64,000 nt of DNA, taken from the NCBI RefSeq assembly GCF_018219155.1, contig NZ_CP056123.1, positions 1 through 64,000 of the forward strand, written 5' to 3'. The DNA is from Moritella sp. 24. GTDB taxonomy: Bacteria; Pseudomonadota; Gammaproteobacteria; Enterobacterales; Moritellaceae. Position 1 is the first letter of the stretch. Each line of letters starts with the position of its first letter. Of the stretch, positions 1 to 14,149 are shown piece after piece. A program made the position numbers and the translations under genes. Below the pieces are notes generated by a model. The model made no database searches. It was not told the origin of the DNA and worked only from the letters and a program-made list of their open reading frames with translations.

Positions 1-1383
1 GTGTCAGTTTCTCTTTGGCAGCAATGCCTTTCGCGCTTACAAAATGAGCTTTCCTCTACTGAATTCAGTATGTGGTTACGCCCACTGAAAGCCGAACTTA
101 CCGATAGTACTCTCACCTTGTATGCTCCGAACCGTTTTGTACTTGATTGGGTTCGTGACAAGTACCTTAATTCAATCACAGCATTGTTTGATGAATTTTG
201 TGGTGCAGATGCGCCTATTTTACGTTTTGACATTGGCGGTAAGGCTACAACTGTTAAGCAAACAACAACGAGGGTTGATCGTGTTGTGACTCAAAAGGTC
301 ATTGCGATGCCTCAAACCGACCCGTGGGAATCGAGCTCACCTCAACAGCCTGCAATCAACCACCGCAGTAATGTTAATTTGACGTACACGTTTGATAACT
401 TTGTTGAAGGTAAATCGAACCAATTAGCACGTGCAGCTGCTCAACAGGTCGCTAATAATCCTGGTGGTGCTTATAACCCGCTGTTTTTATATGGTGGTAC
501 AGGTCTAGGTAAAACGCATTTATTACATGCTGTTGGTAATGGTATTAAAGCGCAGAAAGCCAATGCAAAAGTAATATACATGCATTCAGAACGCTTTGTT
601 CAGGACATGGTTAAAGCATTGCAAAACAATGCGATTGAAGCATTTAAAAACTATTATCGTAGTGTGGATGCACTATTGATTGATGACATTCAATTCTTTG
701 CTAAAAAAGAACGTTCACAAGAAGAGTTTTTTCACACTTTTAATGCGTTACTTGAAGGTAATCAGCAAATCATTTTGACGTCGGATCGCTATCCAAAAGA
801 AATCGATGGTGTTGAAGATAGATTGAAATCACGTTTTGGTTGGGGTTTAACCATTGCGATTGAACCGCCTGAGTTAGAAACGCGTGTTGCGATTTTAATG
901 CGTAAAGCGGTAGAAAGTAATATCCACTTACCTGATGAAGTTGCATTCTTTATTGCGAAACGTTTACGTTCAAATGTACGTGAGCTTGAAGGGGCATTGA
1001 ATCGTGTAATTGCTAATGCTAACTTTACTGGCCGTGCGATTAATATTGATTTTGTGCGTGAAGCATTACGTGATTTATTAGCACTGCAAGAAAAGTTAGT
1101 GACCATTGATAATATTCAAAAAACAGTGGCAGAGTATTATAAAATTAAAGTAGCTGATTTATTGTCGAAGCGCCGTAGTCGTTCTGTTGCAAGACCACGC
1201 CAAGTGGCGATGGCATTAGCAAAAGAGTTAACCAATCACAGCTTACCGGAAATTGGTGATGCGTTTGGTGGCCGTGACCACACGACTGTATTGCATGCAT
1301 GTCGTAAGATCGTTCAGCTCAAAGAAGAAAGTCACGATATTAAAGAAGATTATTCTAATTTGATTAGAACCCTATCGTCGTAA
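1..1383 (+). CDS. dnaA: Chromosomal replication initiator DnaA
   Basis: DnaA is the AAA+ ATPase that binds DnaA boxes at oriC, melts the origin and helps load the DnaB helicase. The 460-residue protein has all family domains: an N-terminal interaction domain (about 1-80), a variable linker, an AAA+ core with Walker A GGTGLGKT at 165-172 and Walker B LLIDDIQ near 225-231, and a C-terminal DNA-binding domain with the signature GGRDHTTV. Length is close to E. coli DnaA. The start is a GTG at base 1, giving MSVSLWQQ, the usual gammaproteobacterial N-terminus. Its promoter and ribosome site lie outside the window. It heads the classical dnaA-dnaN-recF-gyrB order. Confidence 0.98.
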   Translation: MSVSLWQQCLSRLQNELSSTEFSMWLRPLKAELTDSTLTLYAPNRFVLDWVRDKYLNSITALFDEFCGADAPILRFDIGGKATTVKQTTTRVDRVVTQKVIAMPQTDPWESSSPQQPAINHRSNVNLTYTFDNFVEGKSNQLARAAAQQVANNPGGAYNPLFLYGGTGLGKTHLLHAVGNGIKAQKANAKVIYMHSERFVQDMVKALQNNAIEAFKNYYRSVDALLIDDIQFFAKKERSQEEFFHTFNALLEGNQQIILTSDRYPKEIDGVEDRLKSRFGWGLTIAIEPPELETRVAILMRKAVESNIHLPDEVAFFIAKRLRSNVRELEGALNRVIANANFTGRAINIDFVREALRDLLALQEKLVTIDNIQKTVAEYYKIKVADLLSKRRSRSVARPRQVAMALAKELTNHSLPEIGDAFGGRDHTTVLHACRKIVQLKEESHDIKEDYSNLIRTLSS

Positions 1384-1408
1384 AAGCGTCGTAAAGAATC
1401 GTCGTAAA
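1376..1408 (+). repeat. Three copies of CGTCGTAAA at the dnaA stop
   Basis: CGTCGTAAA occurs at 1376-1384, 1387-1395 and 1400-1408. The first copy contains the dnaA stop codon TAA (1381-1383). The other two fill most of the short gap before dnaN. It looks like a local duplication of the gene end. No function is evident. Confidence 0.7.
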
Positions 1409-1422
1409 AAAGGTTATATTAA

Positions 1423-2523
1423 ATGCAGTTTACAATTAATCGAGAAGCATTATTGCGACCGTTACAATTAGTATCTGGAGCCTTGGGTAACCGCCCAACT
1501 CTGCCGATATTAGGTAACGTGTTACTTGACGCTAAAGAAGGTAAGTTATCTTTAACTGGTACTGATCTGGAAGTGGAGTTAATTGGTCAAGTTAATCTTG
1601 AAGGTGACTACACTGAAGGCCGTACGACTGTGCCTGCGAAAAAGTTTCTCGATATTTGTCGCGGCTTACCCGATGGTGCTCAAATTCAAGTGACTTATGC
1701 TGCAGATCGTATTGTAGTGAAGTCAGGCCGTAGTCGTTTTTCACTATCAACATTACCGGCAACGGAATTTCCAAATATTGAAGATTGGGATAACGATATT
1801 GAATTTGAACTGCTGCAAGGTTCATTACGTCGATTGATTGATAATACCCAGTTCTCGATGGCAAGCCAGGATGTACGTTATTATCTTAATGGTATGCTGT
1901 TTGAAACGGAAGGTAATATATTACGTACAGTGGCAACCGATGGTCACCGTCTTGCTGTGGCGAGTTGTGAACATGATGCAAACTTAGCGCAGCAACAAGT
2001 GATTGTGCCACGTAAAGGTGTGCTTGAACTGGTTCGTTTGCTCGACAGTGAAGAAGACATGGTTAAGATCCAACTCGGGTCGAATAACATCCGTGCCATT
2101 ACTAGCGGTTTTGTTTTTACGTGTAAACTGGTTGATGGTCGTTTTCCTGATTACCGTCGCGTATTACCAAAAAATGCCGATAAGATGTTAATATCGGGAC
2201 GTGAAGAATTAAAACAAGCATTTTCACGTGCAGCTATTTTATCGAATGAAAAATTCCGTGGTGTACGTCTGAACATGAATCAGGGCTTACTTAAAATTAC
2301 GGCTAATAATCCTGAGCAAGAAGAAGCTGAAGAGTTATTGGATGTGGCGTTTTCACATGATGAGTTAGAGATCAGTTTTAACGTCAGCTATGTGCTGGAT
2401 GTACTCAATACACTCAAATGTGAAAAAATTAAAATATCGTTATTAGATGCAAACAGCAGTGCGTTGATCGAAGATGAACAATCTGATCAAGCATTGTATG
2501 TTGTTATGCCAATGCGGTTATAA
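1423..2523 (+). CDS. dnaN: DNA polymerase III beta sliding clamp DnaN
   Basis: DnaN is the ring-shaped processivity clamp that tethers DNA polymerase III to DNA and recruits other replication and repair enzymes. The protein has 366 residues, the same length as E. coli DnaN, begins MQFTINREALLRPLQ and ends with the conserved YVVMPMRL, which belongs to the partner-binding surface. The family's three repeated clamp domains fit this length. It starts 39 bases after the dnaA stop with no sign of a terminator, so co-transcription with dnaA is likely. Confidence 0.98.
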   Translation: MQFTINREALLRPLQLVSGALGNRPTLPILGNVLLDAKEGKLSLTGTDLEVELIGQVNLEGDYTEGRTTVPAKKFLDICRGLPDGAQIQVTYAADRIVVKSGRSRFSLSTLPATEFPNIEDWDNDIEFELLQGSLRRLIDNTQFSMASQDVRYYLNGMLFETEGNILRTVATDGHRLAVASCEHDANLAQQQVIVPRKGVLELVRLLDSEEDMVKIQLGSNNIRAITSGFVFTCKLVDGRFPDYRRVLPKNADKMLISGREELKQAFSRAAILSNEKFRGVRLNMNQGLLKITANNPEQEEAEELLDVAFSHDELEISFNVSYVLDVLNTLKCEKIKISLLDANSSALIEDEQSDQALYVVMPMRL

Positions 2524-2529
2524 TTTTAC

Positions 2530-6056
<3,527 letters not shown>

Positions 6057-6079
6057 TATTGCTATAATTTGTATGTATT

Positions 6080-6107
6080 AAAAAGGAGCCTAACGGCTCC
6101 TTTTTTG
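6080..6107 (+). terminator. Rho-independent terminator after gyrB
   Basis: The hairpin GGAGCC-TAAC-GGCTCC (6085-6100) is preceded by A residues and followed by six T residues. It ends the dnaA-gyrB transcription unit. The A-run lets it work for the facing avtA gene as well. Confidence 0.9.
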
Positions 6108-6165
6108 TATCTGAGATAAATTATCTATTGTCTTAAGATACCAGACTGTTATTTGTAGATATAAC

Positions 6166-7443
6166 TTAAGCGTTGGCTGTGCTTATTACTACTGTTTCAG
6201 CATAGGCTTTCTGTACTTCTTCTGCGATAATTTTAATGCCACGTTGCACTGCATCATCTGGTTGTGAGTAATTCATACGGATACATTCATGGGTATGACG
6301 CCAGTCTTCTTCTAAACCAGGGAAGAAGTGATGGCCAGATACAATAAGAACACCGCGTGCTTTTAATCGCTCATATAGTTCTTGGCTAGTGATCGGTAGG
6401 TCTTTAAACCATAGCCATAAGAAAATAGCGCCTTCAGGTTTATGAATTCGGAAGCGCTCATCGGTAATATTTTCTTGTAACCAATTAACAGCTTGAAGTG
6501 CTTTACCATGATAGTAAGGCTTGATCACATCTTCACTTAAACTAATGATGTCACCAGACTCCACTAAGTTTTGAGCCAGCATTGGCCCTAAACTTCCTGG
6601 AGCTAAATTAATAATACCGCTTAGATTCGAGATAGCTGAAATAACTTCTTCGTTGCCAATGACGATACCACAGCGAGTACCGGGTAAACCCAGTTTCGAT
6701 AGACTCATACATAAAATAGTATTGTCGTTATAAATGGGTTCTACGGGTTCAAAAATGATGTTTGGAAATGGAGTGCCGTAAGCGTTGTCGATCAGTAGGG
6801 GAATATTATGCTGTCTTGCTAAGGCATCTAGGCGTTGCATCTCTTCATCCGTTAGCACATTACCTGTTGGATTAGTTGGACGTGATACGCAGATTAAACC
6901 AATGTCATCGGTGATATGTAGGTTGTCAAAATCAACATGATATTTAAATAAACCATCATCGAGTAATTCAATTTTTGGTTTTACGGTTTCAAAAAAATCA
7001 TCACTTAATGCGGTATCGGTATAACCTATGTATTCTGGTGCTAATGGGAAAAGTACCTTCTTTTTCTTATTGCCTGCAAAGTCACCTGCGAATAAGTTGA
7101 ATAGATAGAAGAAAGCATTTTGGCTGCCATTGGTTAAGGCTATGTTTTTATCGGTTAACTCCCAGCCGTAGGTTTTATTTAATAATGTCGCCAGTGCGGA
7201 AGTAAAACTGTTTTTACCTTGTGGACCATCGTAGTTAGACATTGCTGCCACAAGATCGCCACTACTTAATAATTGTTGTGCTTCACTGTTATAGCGCTCC
7301 AGCATCTCAGGTATTTGTGCTGGATTGCCACCGCCCAGCATAATGACGTTATCACCACTACGAATACCTTCATTTAGATCATGCATTAGCTGCGTGATCC
7401 CTGAGAATTGAGTAAATCTTTGACCAAACAATGAGAATTCCAT
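6166..7443 (-). CDS. avtA: Valine-pyruvate aminotransferase AvtA
   Basis: AvtA is a PLP-dependent transaminase that interconverts valine and pyruvate with 2-oxoisovalerate and alanine. The 425-residue protein is a class I/II aminotransferase. The N-terminus MEFSLFGQRFTQFSGI and the GGGNPAQIPEM segment are characteristic of AvtA. The region SLSKLGLPGTRCG holds the expected PLP-binding lysine. It is a single-gene unit convergent with gyrB, and its start region faces ravA across a 333-base gap that contains two parS-type sites. The start has an AAGAAGTG ribosome site upstream. Confidence 0.92.
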   Translation of the reverse strand: MEFSLFGQRFTQFSGITQLMHDLNEGIRSGDNVIMLGGGNPAQIPEMLERYNSEAQQLLSSGDLVAAMSNYDGPQGKNSFTSALATLLNKTYGWELTDKNIALTNGSQNAFFYLFNLFAGDFAGNKKKKVLFPLAPEYIGYTDTALSDDFFETVKPKIELLDDGLFKYHVDFDNLHITDDIGLICVSRPTNPTGNVLTDEEMQRLDALARQHNIPLLIDNAYGTPFPNIIFEPVEPIYNDNTILCMSLSKLGLPGTRCGIVIGNEEVISAISNLSGIINLAPGSLGPMLAQNLVESGDIISLSEDVIKPYYHGKALQAVNWLQENITDERFRIHKPEGAIFLWLWFKDLPITSQELYERLKARGVLIVSGHHFFPGLEEDWRHTHECIRMNYSQPDDAVQRGIKIIAEEVQKAYAETVVISTANA

Positions 7444-7548
7444 ATCAACACTTCTTGTAATTATTTAAAGGGTAAACAACCAACATAGCTGAACTTAGCA
7501 TAGTTGTCGATAGTCTGATGTAGGCAAATTAAACTTTATTTTCGGAGA

Positions 7549-7564
7549 TGTTTCACGTGAAACA
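7549..7564. promoter_or_regulatory. parS: parS centromere site (perfect palindrome)
   Basis: TGTTTCACGTGAAACA is the canonical chromosomal parS sequence, a perfect 16-base palindrome. It lies in the avtA-ravA gap, 31 bases from a second copy. It is the expected nucleation site for ParB near oriC. The parAB genes are not in this window. Confidence 0.88.
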
Positions 7565-7594
7565 ATGCTTATTTAACGTTGGTTAACTGCGTAA

Positions 7595-7610
7595 TGTTCC
7601 ACGTGGAACA
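7595..7610. promoter_or_regulatory. parS: parS centromere site (variant palindrome)
   Basis: TGTTCCACGTGGAACA is a perfect palindrome matching TGTTNCACGTGNAACA with C and G at the free positions. It is spaced 46 bases, centre to centre, from the previous site. Confidence 0.85.
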
Positions 7611-7776
7611 TCATTTTAAATGGGAAAGACTTATAGCAAAAAGAACTGAATAATTAACGGCTAATAACAAAAAAAACGGTCCACTAATTATGTATTTATT
7701 GTGTGCGATAGATAAGGTAAGGTTAACTTAATCATTCTTATAATAACCTTTAAAAAAGGTACGAAGAGATTTTATT

Positions 7777-9396
7777 ATGCAAAGGAATTTGTTGTCAGAA
7801 CGTATTGAAACACTAATAGATCATCTTTCTTATGGTATTTATGAACGCCGAGATGCCATAAGATTATGTTTATTAGCAGCCCTAAGTGGCGAAAGCGTAT
7901 TTTTACTTGGCCCCCCAGGGATTGCTAAAAGTCTGATTGCCAAGCGCATGATTGAGATTTTTGAAGACGAAAGTTATTTCGAATATTTAATGACACGATT
8001 TTCAACACCGGAAGAGATCTTTGGTCCGCTATCAATTAAAGCATTAAAAGATGAAGGTAAGTATCTGCGTTTAACTAAAGGTTATTTACCAGAAGCTGAA
8101 GTCGTATTCCTTGATGAAATTTGGAAAGCGGGTCCAGCCATTTTGAATACCTTATTAACTGTTATTAATGAGCGAACCTTTCATAATGGCATCGACCATC
8201 AGAAAGTACCAATGCGTGTTATTGTCTCTGCATCAAATGAATTACCGAGTGCAGATTCAGGTTTAGAAGCGCTTTATGATCGTATGTTATTGCGTTTGTA
8301 TTTAGAGCCAATTCAAGACAAGCGTAATTTTAAAGCCATGTTAATTCAAAAACCATTACGCCAAGTAAACGATAAGATCGTGAAGGTAAGTAATGATGAG
8401 TTTGAACTTTGGCAGGAAGAAATTAATCAGGTTCGTTTAAGTGAACATTGTTTTGAAATCATCTACGAGCTTAAGCTATTTCTAGAACAGCGAAATACGA
8501 GTGGCGACATGATCGAAGAAGCTGTTTATGTTTCAGATCGCCGCTGGAAAAAATCGATGCGTTTATTACAAGCATGTGCTTATTTTAACGGTCGAGACGA
8601 AGTCACTGAGACAGATCTGTTTGTGCTAAAAGATTGTATCTGGCATGACCTAGAGTCGCGAGATGTCATTATTGAAGCGACGCATCAATTTGCGAGCAAG
8701 CGTTTTTGCGATCAGGATGAAGTTAACCTTGCACTAAGCAGTATCAAAAACAGATTAATTAAACTTGATGCCGAGTTTATTGATCGCTTTGCTACGCGTC
8801 TAACATCAGATGTGCTGCTGACTAAACTGCGTTATAAATTAGAGCGTGAATTTGTTAGTACCTCGAGTCTTAATGGTATCCCTGGTCTATGTAAAATAGC
8901 CTTACTTGGTGAGTACGATGTACTTGAACAAGGGTCGCAAGAAACGGCTAAATGGGTACATGTTGGCTTGGATGATTTTCAAAAACAGATCCGTTCAGGT
9001 TCTTGCCTCGTGAAAGGCTATGTAAATGATCATCGTAACGATGTGTGGCTAAACTTTTCTGTTGATGCCAATCAGCATTTACAGGTTCAAAACTTTGCTA
9101 ATAAAAGTATTCCTGTGGCTGTTATTGTTTCTGATGCAGCGCTAAACATTGATGAAAACTGGCTACAGCCGCTTGCCGACATTGATAAGGAAATAACGGT
9201 TATCGCTGATAAACTGAAGAAAAGTCAGCGAGAGTTTAGCTTAACCAATCATAATATTTTTGTCAGTGATGACTTTATGGAAGATGTTGCGAGCAGTCTT
9301 GGCTCGTTATCACTCGAACTGAATAATTTGGTTCAGCATAAAGCATCGTTATTAGATCGCTTAAATGCAATCGCCAATCTATTTGAACAGAGCTAA
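7777..9396 (+). CDS. ravA: MoxR-family AAA+ ATPase RavA
   Basis: RavA is a hexameric MoxR AAA+ ATPase that works with the VWA-domain protein ViaA. In E. coli it also binds the inducible lysine decarboxylase and is linked to respiratory complexes. Walker A GPPGIAKS is at 45-52 and Walker B VVFLDEIWKAG at about 109-119, followed by the sensor region VSASNELP. The C-terminal half corresponds to the RavA discontinuous and LARA-like region. At 539 residues it is about 40 longer than the E. coli protein. viaA follows after 6 bases, the standard ravA-viaA operon. Confidence 0.93.
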   Translation: MQRNLLSERIETLIDHLSYGIYERRDAIRLCLLAALSGESVFLLGPPGIAKSLIAKRMIEIFEDESYFEYLMTRFSTPEEIFGPLSIKALKDEGKYLRLTKGYLPEAEVVFLDEIWKAGPAILNTLLTVINERTFHNGIDHQKVPMRVIVSASNELPSADSGLEALYDRMLLRLYLEPIQDKRNFKAMLIQKPLRQVNDKIVKVSNDEFELWQEEINQVRLSEHCFEIIYELKLFLEQRNTSGDMIEEAVYVSDRRWKKSMRLLQACAYFNGRDEVTETDLFVLKDCIWHDLESRDVIIEATHQFASKRFCDQDEVNLALSSIKNRLIKLDAEFIDRFATRLTSDVLLTKLRYKLEREFVSTSSLNGIPGLCKIALLGEYDVLEQGSQETAKWVHVGLDDFQKQIRSGSCLVKGYVNDHRNDVWLNFSVDANQHLQVQNFANKSIPVAVIVSDAALNIDENWLQPLADIDKEITVIADKLKKSQREFSLTNHNIFVSDDFMEDVASSLGSLSLELNNLVQHKASLLDRLNAIANLFEQS

Positions 9397-9402
9397 TTTC
9401 TG

Positions 9403-10821
9403 ATGGCTAATTCTTATAATCAAAGCTCGACAACAGCGGTAGTTCGTCAATTAGTTGATGATGCGTTATTGGATGTTACTGCCAAGAATCGGGTAACGAG
9501 TGATATAAAGCTCGCTTATATTAATGATTGGAAGGTGCAGGTTTCGAGCTTATTAGCAGATATGCCATTACCTGCAGGGCTACGTAATGAGGTCCATTTA
9601 TGTGATACCGCCCGTTTACTGAGTCCTGCTAATTTTAGAAATAAAGTTGAAGGTATTCTAGCTAAGATAAAAGCGGATTCTTCATTTTATGAAACTGGCC
9701 TCACTATCTATCAACAAAATAGAAGTATGCCTGATGATGTTTTTTTTGCGGTATTCTTAGATAGCTGGCAACAAGCGATAGAGCTCATGATGTATCAAGA
9801 ACAAAGTCGATTGATTGAAGAAAAGCGTGAAGAGTTACTGACGGAATTGGCTGCTCGTGAAGAAACCATTGAGCAGTTAGAAGGGTTGTTAGACAGTGAT
9901 TTATTGTGTAATGGTGAGCGCTTGTGGGATCTAGCTAAAGGTAAGTTGACCCATTTAGATACGAAACTACTACAGCGTTATGCCACTAACTTACGCAAGA
10001 ACAAAGAGGTCAAGCAAATAGCGTCCGAACTTGGACGTATGGCATTGGCTCATATCAATCCAGAAGAAACCCCAAACAGTTATGAAACATGGGTGTTAGA
10101 TAATAGCTATCAAGATAACATTCCTGATGATATGCAGGGGGTGACTTATAGTGATGAAATATCTCGGATGTTACAGACGGAAGCTGTTAATCTCACGTTT
10201 CCTGAACTTGAAATTATTTTTTATAAGCGCTATATCGAGCGACATTTATTAAGTTATCAATATCAGGGCACTCTGCAGCAATATAAGAAAGTCACTCAGT
10301 ATCGAGATGTTACAGATGCTGATGAACAAACTGGCGGACCATTTATTATCTGTGTTGATAGTTCTACATCGATGCAAGGTTTTCCAGAACTAACAGCAAA
10401 ATCGATTTGTTATGCATTATTACAAGTTGCTTTTGAACAGCGTAGACAATGTTATTTGATGATGTTCTCTAATGAGGTTATTACATTTCCGGTAACACAA
10501 AGTACGAGTCTTTCAACGATGCTGACTTTTTTATCGTCGAGTTTTCGAGGGGGGACGGATTTACAACCCGTTATTGAGAAGTCATTAGATTTGATGAGCT
10601 CGTCGCAATTTAAGAATGCAGATACGTTAATTATTTCTGATTTTATAGCGCAGAAATTACCGAGTCATTTAGCTGAGCGAGTGAGGGCGATAAAATCACA
10701 ACAAAATCGTTATCATGCTATTTCATTATCACCACAAGGTAATCCTGAATTGATGGCTATTTTTGATCATGTTTGGCGTTATTCTGCAGGTTTAAAAGCG
10801 AAGTTGAAAAAAGTGAAATAA
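9403..10821 (+). CDS. viaA: VWA-domain protein ViaA
   Basis: ViaA is the von Willebrand factor A partner of RavA. It stimulates RavA ATPase activity and is thought to help assemble respiratory enzymes. The 472-residue protein has a helical N-terminal half with a coiled-coil-like stretch around 130-165. The VWA domain starts near 312 and carries the metal-ion-dependent adhesion motif DSSTS at 319-323. It is the second gene of the ravA operon. A parS-type site starts 5 bases after its stop codon, and a bidirectional terminator then separates it from glyS. Confidence 0.92.
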   Translation: MANSYNQSSTTAVVRQLVDDALLDVTAKNRVTSDIKLAYINDWKVQVSSLLADMPLPAGLRNEVHLCDTARLLSPANFRNKVEGILAKIKADSSFYETGLTIYQQNRSMPDDVFFAVFLDSWQQAIELMMYQEQSRLIEEKREELLTELAAREETIEQLEGLLDSDLLCNGERLWDLAKGKLTHLDTKLLQRYATNLRKNKEVKQIASELGRMALAHINPEETPNSYETWVLDNSYQDNIPDDMQGVTYSDEISRMLQTEAVNLTFPELEIIFYKRYIERHLLSYQYQGTLQQYKKVTQYRDVTDADEQTGGPFIICVDSSTSMQGFPELTAKSICYALLQVAFEQRRQCYLMMFSNEVITFPVTQSTSLSTMLTFLSSSFRGGTDLQPVIEKSLDLMSSSQFKNADTLIISDFIAQKLPSHLAERVRAIKSQQNRYHAISLSPQGNPELMAIFDHVWRYSAGLKAKLKKVK

Positions 10822-10825
10822 TGAA

Positions 10826-10841
10826 TGTTCCACGTGGAACA
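10826..10841. promoter_or_regulatory. parS: parS centromere site after viaA
   Basis: TGTTCCACGTGGAACA is identical to the copy at 7595. It lies in the non-coding gap between convergent viaA and glyS, a typical place for a selected site that must avoid coding sequence. Confidence 0.85.
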
Positions 10842-10893
10842 TCTGTTTTCTTGAATATCGTTGTTGTGTGGTAGTGTTTAAAAGTCGCGATAA

Positions 10894-10927
10894 TAAAAAA
10901 GCCAGTATCAATGATACTGGCTTTTTT
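10894..10927. terminator. Bidirectional terminator between viaA and glyS
   Basis: The hairpin GCCAGTATC-AAT-GATACTGGC (10901-10921) is flanked by six A residues on the left and six T residues on the right, so it can end transcription from both convergent genes. Confidence 0.92.
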
Positions 10928-10951
10928 GATCGTTCAATTCTAAATTAAGTG

Positions 10952-13024
10952 TTACTTCTGTAGTACGGAAATATCAGCAACATTTAGGAATTGGTTACGC
11001 AGTGTATTTAGTAATGTTAAGCGGTTAATTTTAAGCGCTTCATCATCAGCCATTACCATTACGTTGTCGAAGAATGTATCTACAACATCACGTAGTTCTG
11101 ATAACTCTGTTAGTGCTTGTTGATAATCACCAGCGGCAAATAGTGGCGCTAGCAATTCAACTTTAGCATCTACTGCAGAAGCTAATGCTTTTTCGGCATC
11201 TTCTTGCAGTAGTGATGCATCAACAGTTGTGTTTAGTTCACCTTCAAATTTAGCGAGGATATTACCAACACGTTTGTTTGCAGCTGCTAATGTTGCAGAA
11301 GCATCTAAACCACGGAAGTGATTTACTGCTTTAACACGCTTATCAAAATCAGCAGGTTTAGTTGGGCGACGAGCAAGTACTGCTTGAATCACATCAACAC
11401 TGATACCCGCATCTTTATACCATGCCGGGAAACGACCAAGAACGAATGCAACAACATCTGTTGATACGTTTTCGTTTGATAGTTTGTCACCGAATAGTGC
11501 TTTAGCTGTCTCAACTAAATCAACAAGATCTAAAGGCAGGTCTTTTTCGATAATGATACGCAGTGTACCAATCGCTGCACGACGAAGTGCAAACGGGTCT
11601 TTATCACCTTTAGGGATTTGACCAATACCGAAGATACCAACTAGCGTATCGAGTTTGTCTGCAAGTGCTACTGAACAAGCAACGAGTGATTCAGGTAGAC
11701 GGTCACCAGCATAACGAGGCATGTATTGCTCGTTAAGTGCTACAGCTACTTCTTCTGCTTCACCGTCATTGCGTGCATAGTGCATGCCCATCACACCCTG
11801 AACGTCAGGGAATTCTACAACCATGTCTGACATTAAGTCAGCTTTAGCTAATAGACCTGCGCGTTGTGCGTGCTGTGTATTTGCTGAAATTTTACCTGCA
11901 ATTGCGGCAGCTAAATCTGAAATACGTTGTGACTTCTCTTTTAACGTACCTAGTTGTTTTTGGAATAAAACAGTTTCTAGATCAGCAAGACGACTTTCTA
12001 AAGTACGTTTCTTATCTGTGTTAAAGAAGAATTCAGCATCCGCTAGGCGAGGGCGTACAACTTTTTCGTTCCCTTCAATTACTTGTCGAACATCTTTACT
12101 GATGATGTTTGAAACAAAGATAAATTTAGGTAAAAGCTCGCCGTCTTTAGTTAGCATTGGGAAGTACTTTTGGTTGTCTTTCATCGTATAGATTAAAGCT
12201 TCCGCTGGTACGTCTAGGTAACGTTCTTCAAAGTTACCTACTAATGTTACTGGCCATTCTACTAGAGACGTTACTTCTTCAAGTAGGTCTTCTTCGATTT
12301 CAGCAACACCGCCATGTTCTTCTGCAGCAGCAATAACTTGTTTACGGATAACATCTTTACGACGCTCGTAATCAACCATTACCATGCCGTGATCTTCAAG
12401 TAGATCAACATAGTTGTCTGCGTGCGGTAATTCGAAATCACCTTTACCTAGGAAACGGTGACCACGAATAGTTCGTGCCGCTTTAATGCCTAAGATTTCG
12501 CCTTCAAGCGCTTCATCACCAAATAGCATTGTGATTGTATGCACTGGGCGAATGAATTGAATCGGGCTATCACCCCAACGCATTGGCTTGCTTACTGGTA
12601 GCTTAGCAAGTGCCGTTGCAACCATATCTGCAACAAGCGCTTGTGTTGATTGACCTTTAACTTCTGATTTATGAAGTAGCCATTCGCCTTTGTCTGTTTT
12701 AATTCGACCAGCTTGCTCAACAGTAATGCCATTACCACGCGCCCAACCTTGAGCCGCTTTTGTTGCATTACCATCAGCATCAAATGCAACTGAAATCGCA
12801 GGACCGCGTTTTTCAATTACTTTATCAGCTTGAGAATCAGCAAGTGCAGTGATTGTTAATGCTAAACGACGAGGTGCTGCCATCCAGTTAACGTCTGCAA
12901 ATTCTAAACCCGCTTTTTCTAGCTCAGTTTGGAAGTTTGCTGCAAATGCTTCTGCTAATGTGCGTAACGATTTTGGTGGTAACTCTTCAGTACCAATCTC
13001 GATTAATAAATTTTCAGTTGCCAT
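10952..13024 (-). CDS. glyS: Glycyl-tRNA synthetase beta subunit
   Basis: GlyS is the beta subunit of the bacterial alpha2beta2 glycyl-tRNA synthetase, mainly responsible for tRNA recognition. The 690-residue protein matches the E. coli subunit (689). It begins with the conserved [13 protein letters not shown]. Other family stretches are RFLGKG and KYFPM in the body. glyQ lies directly upstream with an 8-base gap, so the two subunits are made from one message in stoichiometric fashion. The operon runs toward viaA and ends at the shared terminator. Confidence 0.98.
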   Translation of the reverse strand: MATENLLIEIGTEELPPKSLRTLAEAFAANFQTELEKAGLEFADVNWMAAPRRLALTITALADSQADKVIEKRGPAISVAFDADGNATKAAQGWARGNGITVEQAGRIKTDKGEWLLHKSEVKGQSTQALVADMVATALAKLPVSKPMRWGDSPIQFIRPVHTITMLFGDEALEGEILGIKAARTIRGHRFLGKGDFELPHADNYVDLLEDHGMVMVDYERRKDVIRKQVIAAAEEHGGVAEIEEDLLEEVTSLVEWPVTLVGNFEERYLDVPAEALIYTMKDNQKYFPMLTKDGELLPKFIFVSNIISKDVRQVIEGNEKVVRPRLADAEFFFNTDKKRTLESRLADLETVLFQKQLGTLKEKSQRISDLAAAIAGKISANTQHAQRAGLLAKADLMSDMVVEFPDVQGVMGMHYARNDGEAEEVAVALNEQYMPRYAGDRLPESLVACSVALADKLDTLVGIFGIGQIPKGDKDPFALRRAAIGTLRIIIEKDLPLDLVDLVETAKALFGDKLSNENVSTDVVAFVLGRFPAWYKDAGISVDVIQAVLARRPTKPADFDKRVKAVNHFRGLDASATLAAANKRVGNILAKFEGELNTTVDASLLQEDAEKALASAVDAKVELLAPLFAAGDYQQALTELSELRDVVDTFFDNVMVMADDEALKINRLTLLNTLRNQFLNVADISVLQK

Positions 13025-13032
13025 GCTACTTC

Positions 13033-13944
13033 CTATTTTTCTTTTTTACATAGCGGGAAGCCTAACGCTTCACGAGATGCGTAATACGCTTCAGCAACAC
13101 CTTTAGAAAGGGTACGAATACGTAAAATATAACGTTGACGTTCAGTCACTGAGATTGCATGACGCGCATCTAGCATATTAAATGCATGGCCAGCATCAAG
13201 AATACGTTCGTATGCTGGTAGTGGTAGCGGCACTTCTAAATCTAGTAGCTTTTGCGCTTCTTTTTCACTTTCATCAAAGAGAGTAAATAAGAAATCAACA
13301 TCGGCATGTTCGAAGTTGTAAGTTGATTGTTCAACTTCATTTTGGTGGAAAATGTCACCGTATTTAACTGTACCTAGTGGACCATCAGTCCATACAAGGT
13401 CGTATACGCTGTCTACTTCTTGGATATACATCGCAAGACGTTCAAGACCGTAAGTCATTTCACCAGTAACAGGTGTACATTCAAGGCCACCAACTGCTTG
13501 GAAGTAAGTAAACTGTGATACTTCCATACCATTTAGCCAGATTTCCCAACCTAGACCCCAGGCACCCAATGTTGGGTTTTCCCAGTTGTCTTCAACGAAG
13601 CGAATATCGTGAACTAATGGATCAAGACCAACTTCTTTCAGTGAGTCCAAGTATAGTTCTTGGATGTTCGCTGGTGATGGTTTGATAACTACTTGGAACT
13701 GATAGTAGTGTTGTAAACGGTTTGGATTTTCACCATAGCGGCCATCGGTAGGACGACGTGATGGTTGAACGTAAGCATATGCCATTGGCTCAGGACCTAA
13801 TGAACGTAAAAACGTCATTGGGTGAGAGGTGCCGGCACCTACTTCCATATCGAATGGTTGAACGATTGCACAACCTTGACGAGCCCAGTAATCCTGCAGT
13901 GCTAGGATCAGCCCTTGGAAAGTTTTAACATTGTATTTTGACAT
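13033..13944 (-). CDS. glyQ: Glycyl-tRNA synthetase alpha subunit
   Basis: GlyQ is the catalytic alpha subunit of tetrameric glycyl-tRNA synthetase. The protein contains [18 protein letters not shown] near the start and the conserved block ASHPMT-like [32 protein letters not shown] and [11 protein letters not shown] placed the start at the ATG at 13944 ([10 protein letters not shown]), which gives 303 residues, exactly the family length. An upstream in-frame ATG at 13980 would add 12 unconserved residues and cannot be excluded, because neither start has a strong ribosome site. It is first in the glyQS operon. Confidence 0.96.
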   Translation of the reverse strand: MSKYNVKTFQGLILALQDYWARQGCAIVQPFDMEVGAGTSHPMTFLRSLGPEPMAYAYVQPSRRPTDGRYGENPNRLQHYYQFQVVIKPSPANIQELYLDSLKEVGLDPLVHDIRFVEDNWENPTLGAWGLGWEIWLNGMEVSQFTYFQAVGGLECTPVTGEMTYGLERLAMYIQEVDSVYDLVWTDGPLGTVKYGDIFHQNEVEQSTYNFEHADVDFLFTLFDESEKEAQKLLDLEVPLPLPAYERILDAGHAFNMLDARHAISVTERQRYILRIRTLSKGVAEAYYASREALGFPLCKKEK

Positions 13945-14149
13945 GATATCTGCACAATAAAGCAAAGAAATAATCATCAAAGTATACCTGCTGAGCAGAT
14001 ATGAATATAGGATAAATTACAATATTTGGTCTTGTTAGTGTGGTTTTTTCAGGTATTTGCGTTGAGGTAGCAATTTGATGTTAGAAAAGTTGCCTGTAGG
14101 ATAATTGATACGCGAATATTCTTTAGCTGATATTCGCGTTTTAAGTTGG

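Larger units (their letters stand above)
7444..7776. other. Divergent avtA/ravA intergenic region with two parS sites
   Basis: This 333-base gap separates divergent avtA and ravA, so it must hold promoters for both, but none is clear enough to place. Its distinctive content is the pair of 16-base parS-type palindromes at 7549 and 7595. No small gene is visible. Confidence 0.6.

Noticed and set aside
1-1422. Possible oriC next to dnaA
   Set aside because: No cluster of DnaA boxes or AT-rich unwinding element is visible in the window. The origin probably lies upstream of base 1.
14111-14138. Hairpin CGCGAATAT/ATATTCGCG as a terminator of tusA
   Set aside because: On the minus strand, where it would be needed, it is not followed by T residues, and the 10-base loop is long. 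Left unassigned.
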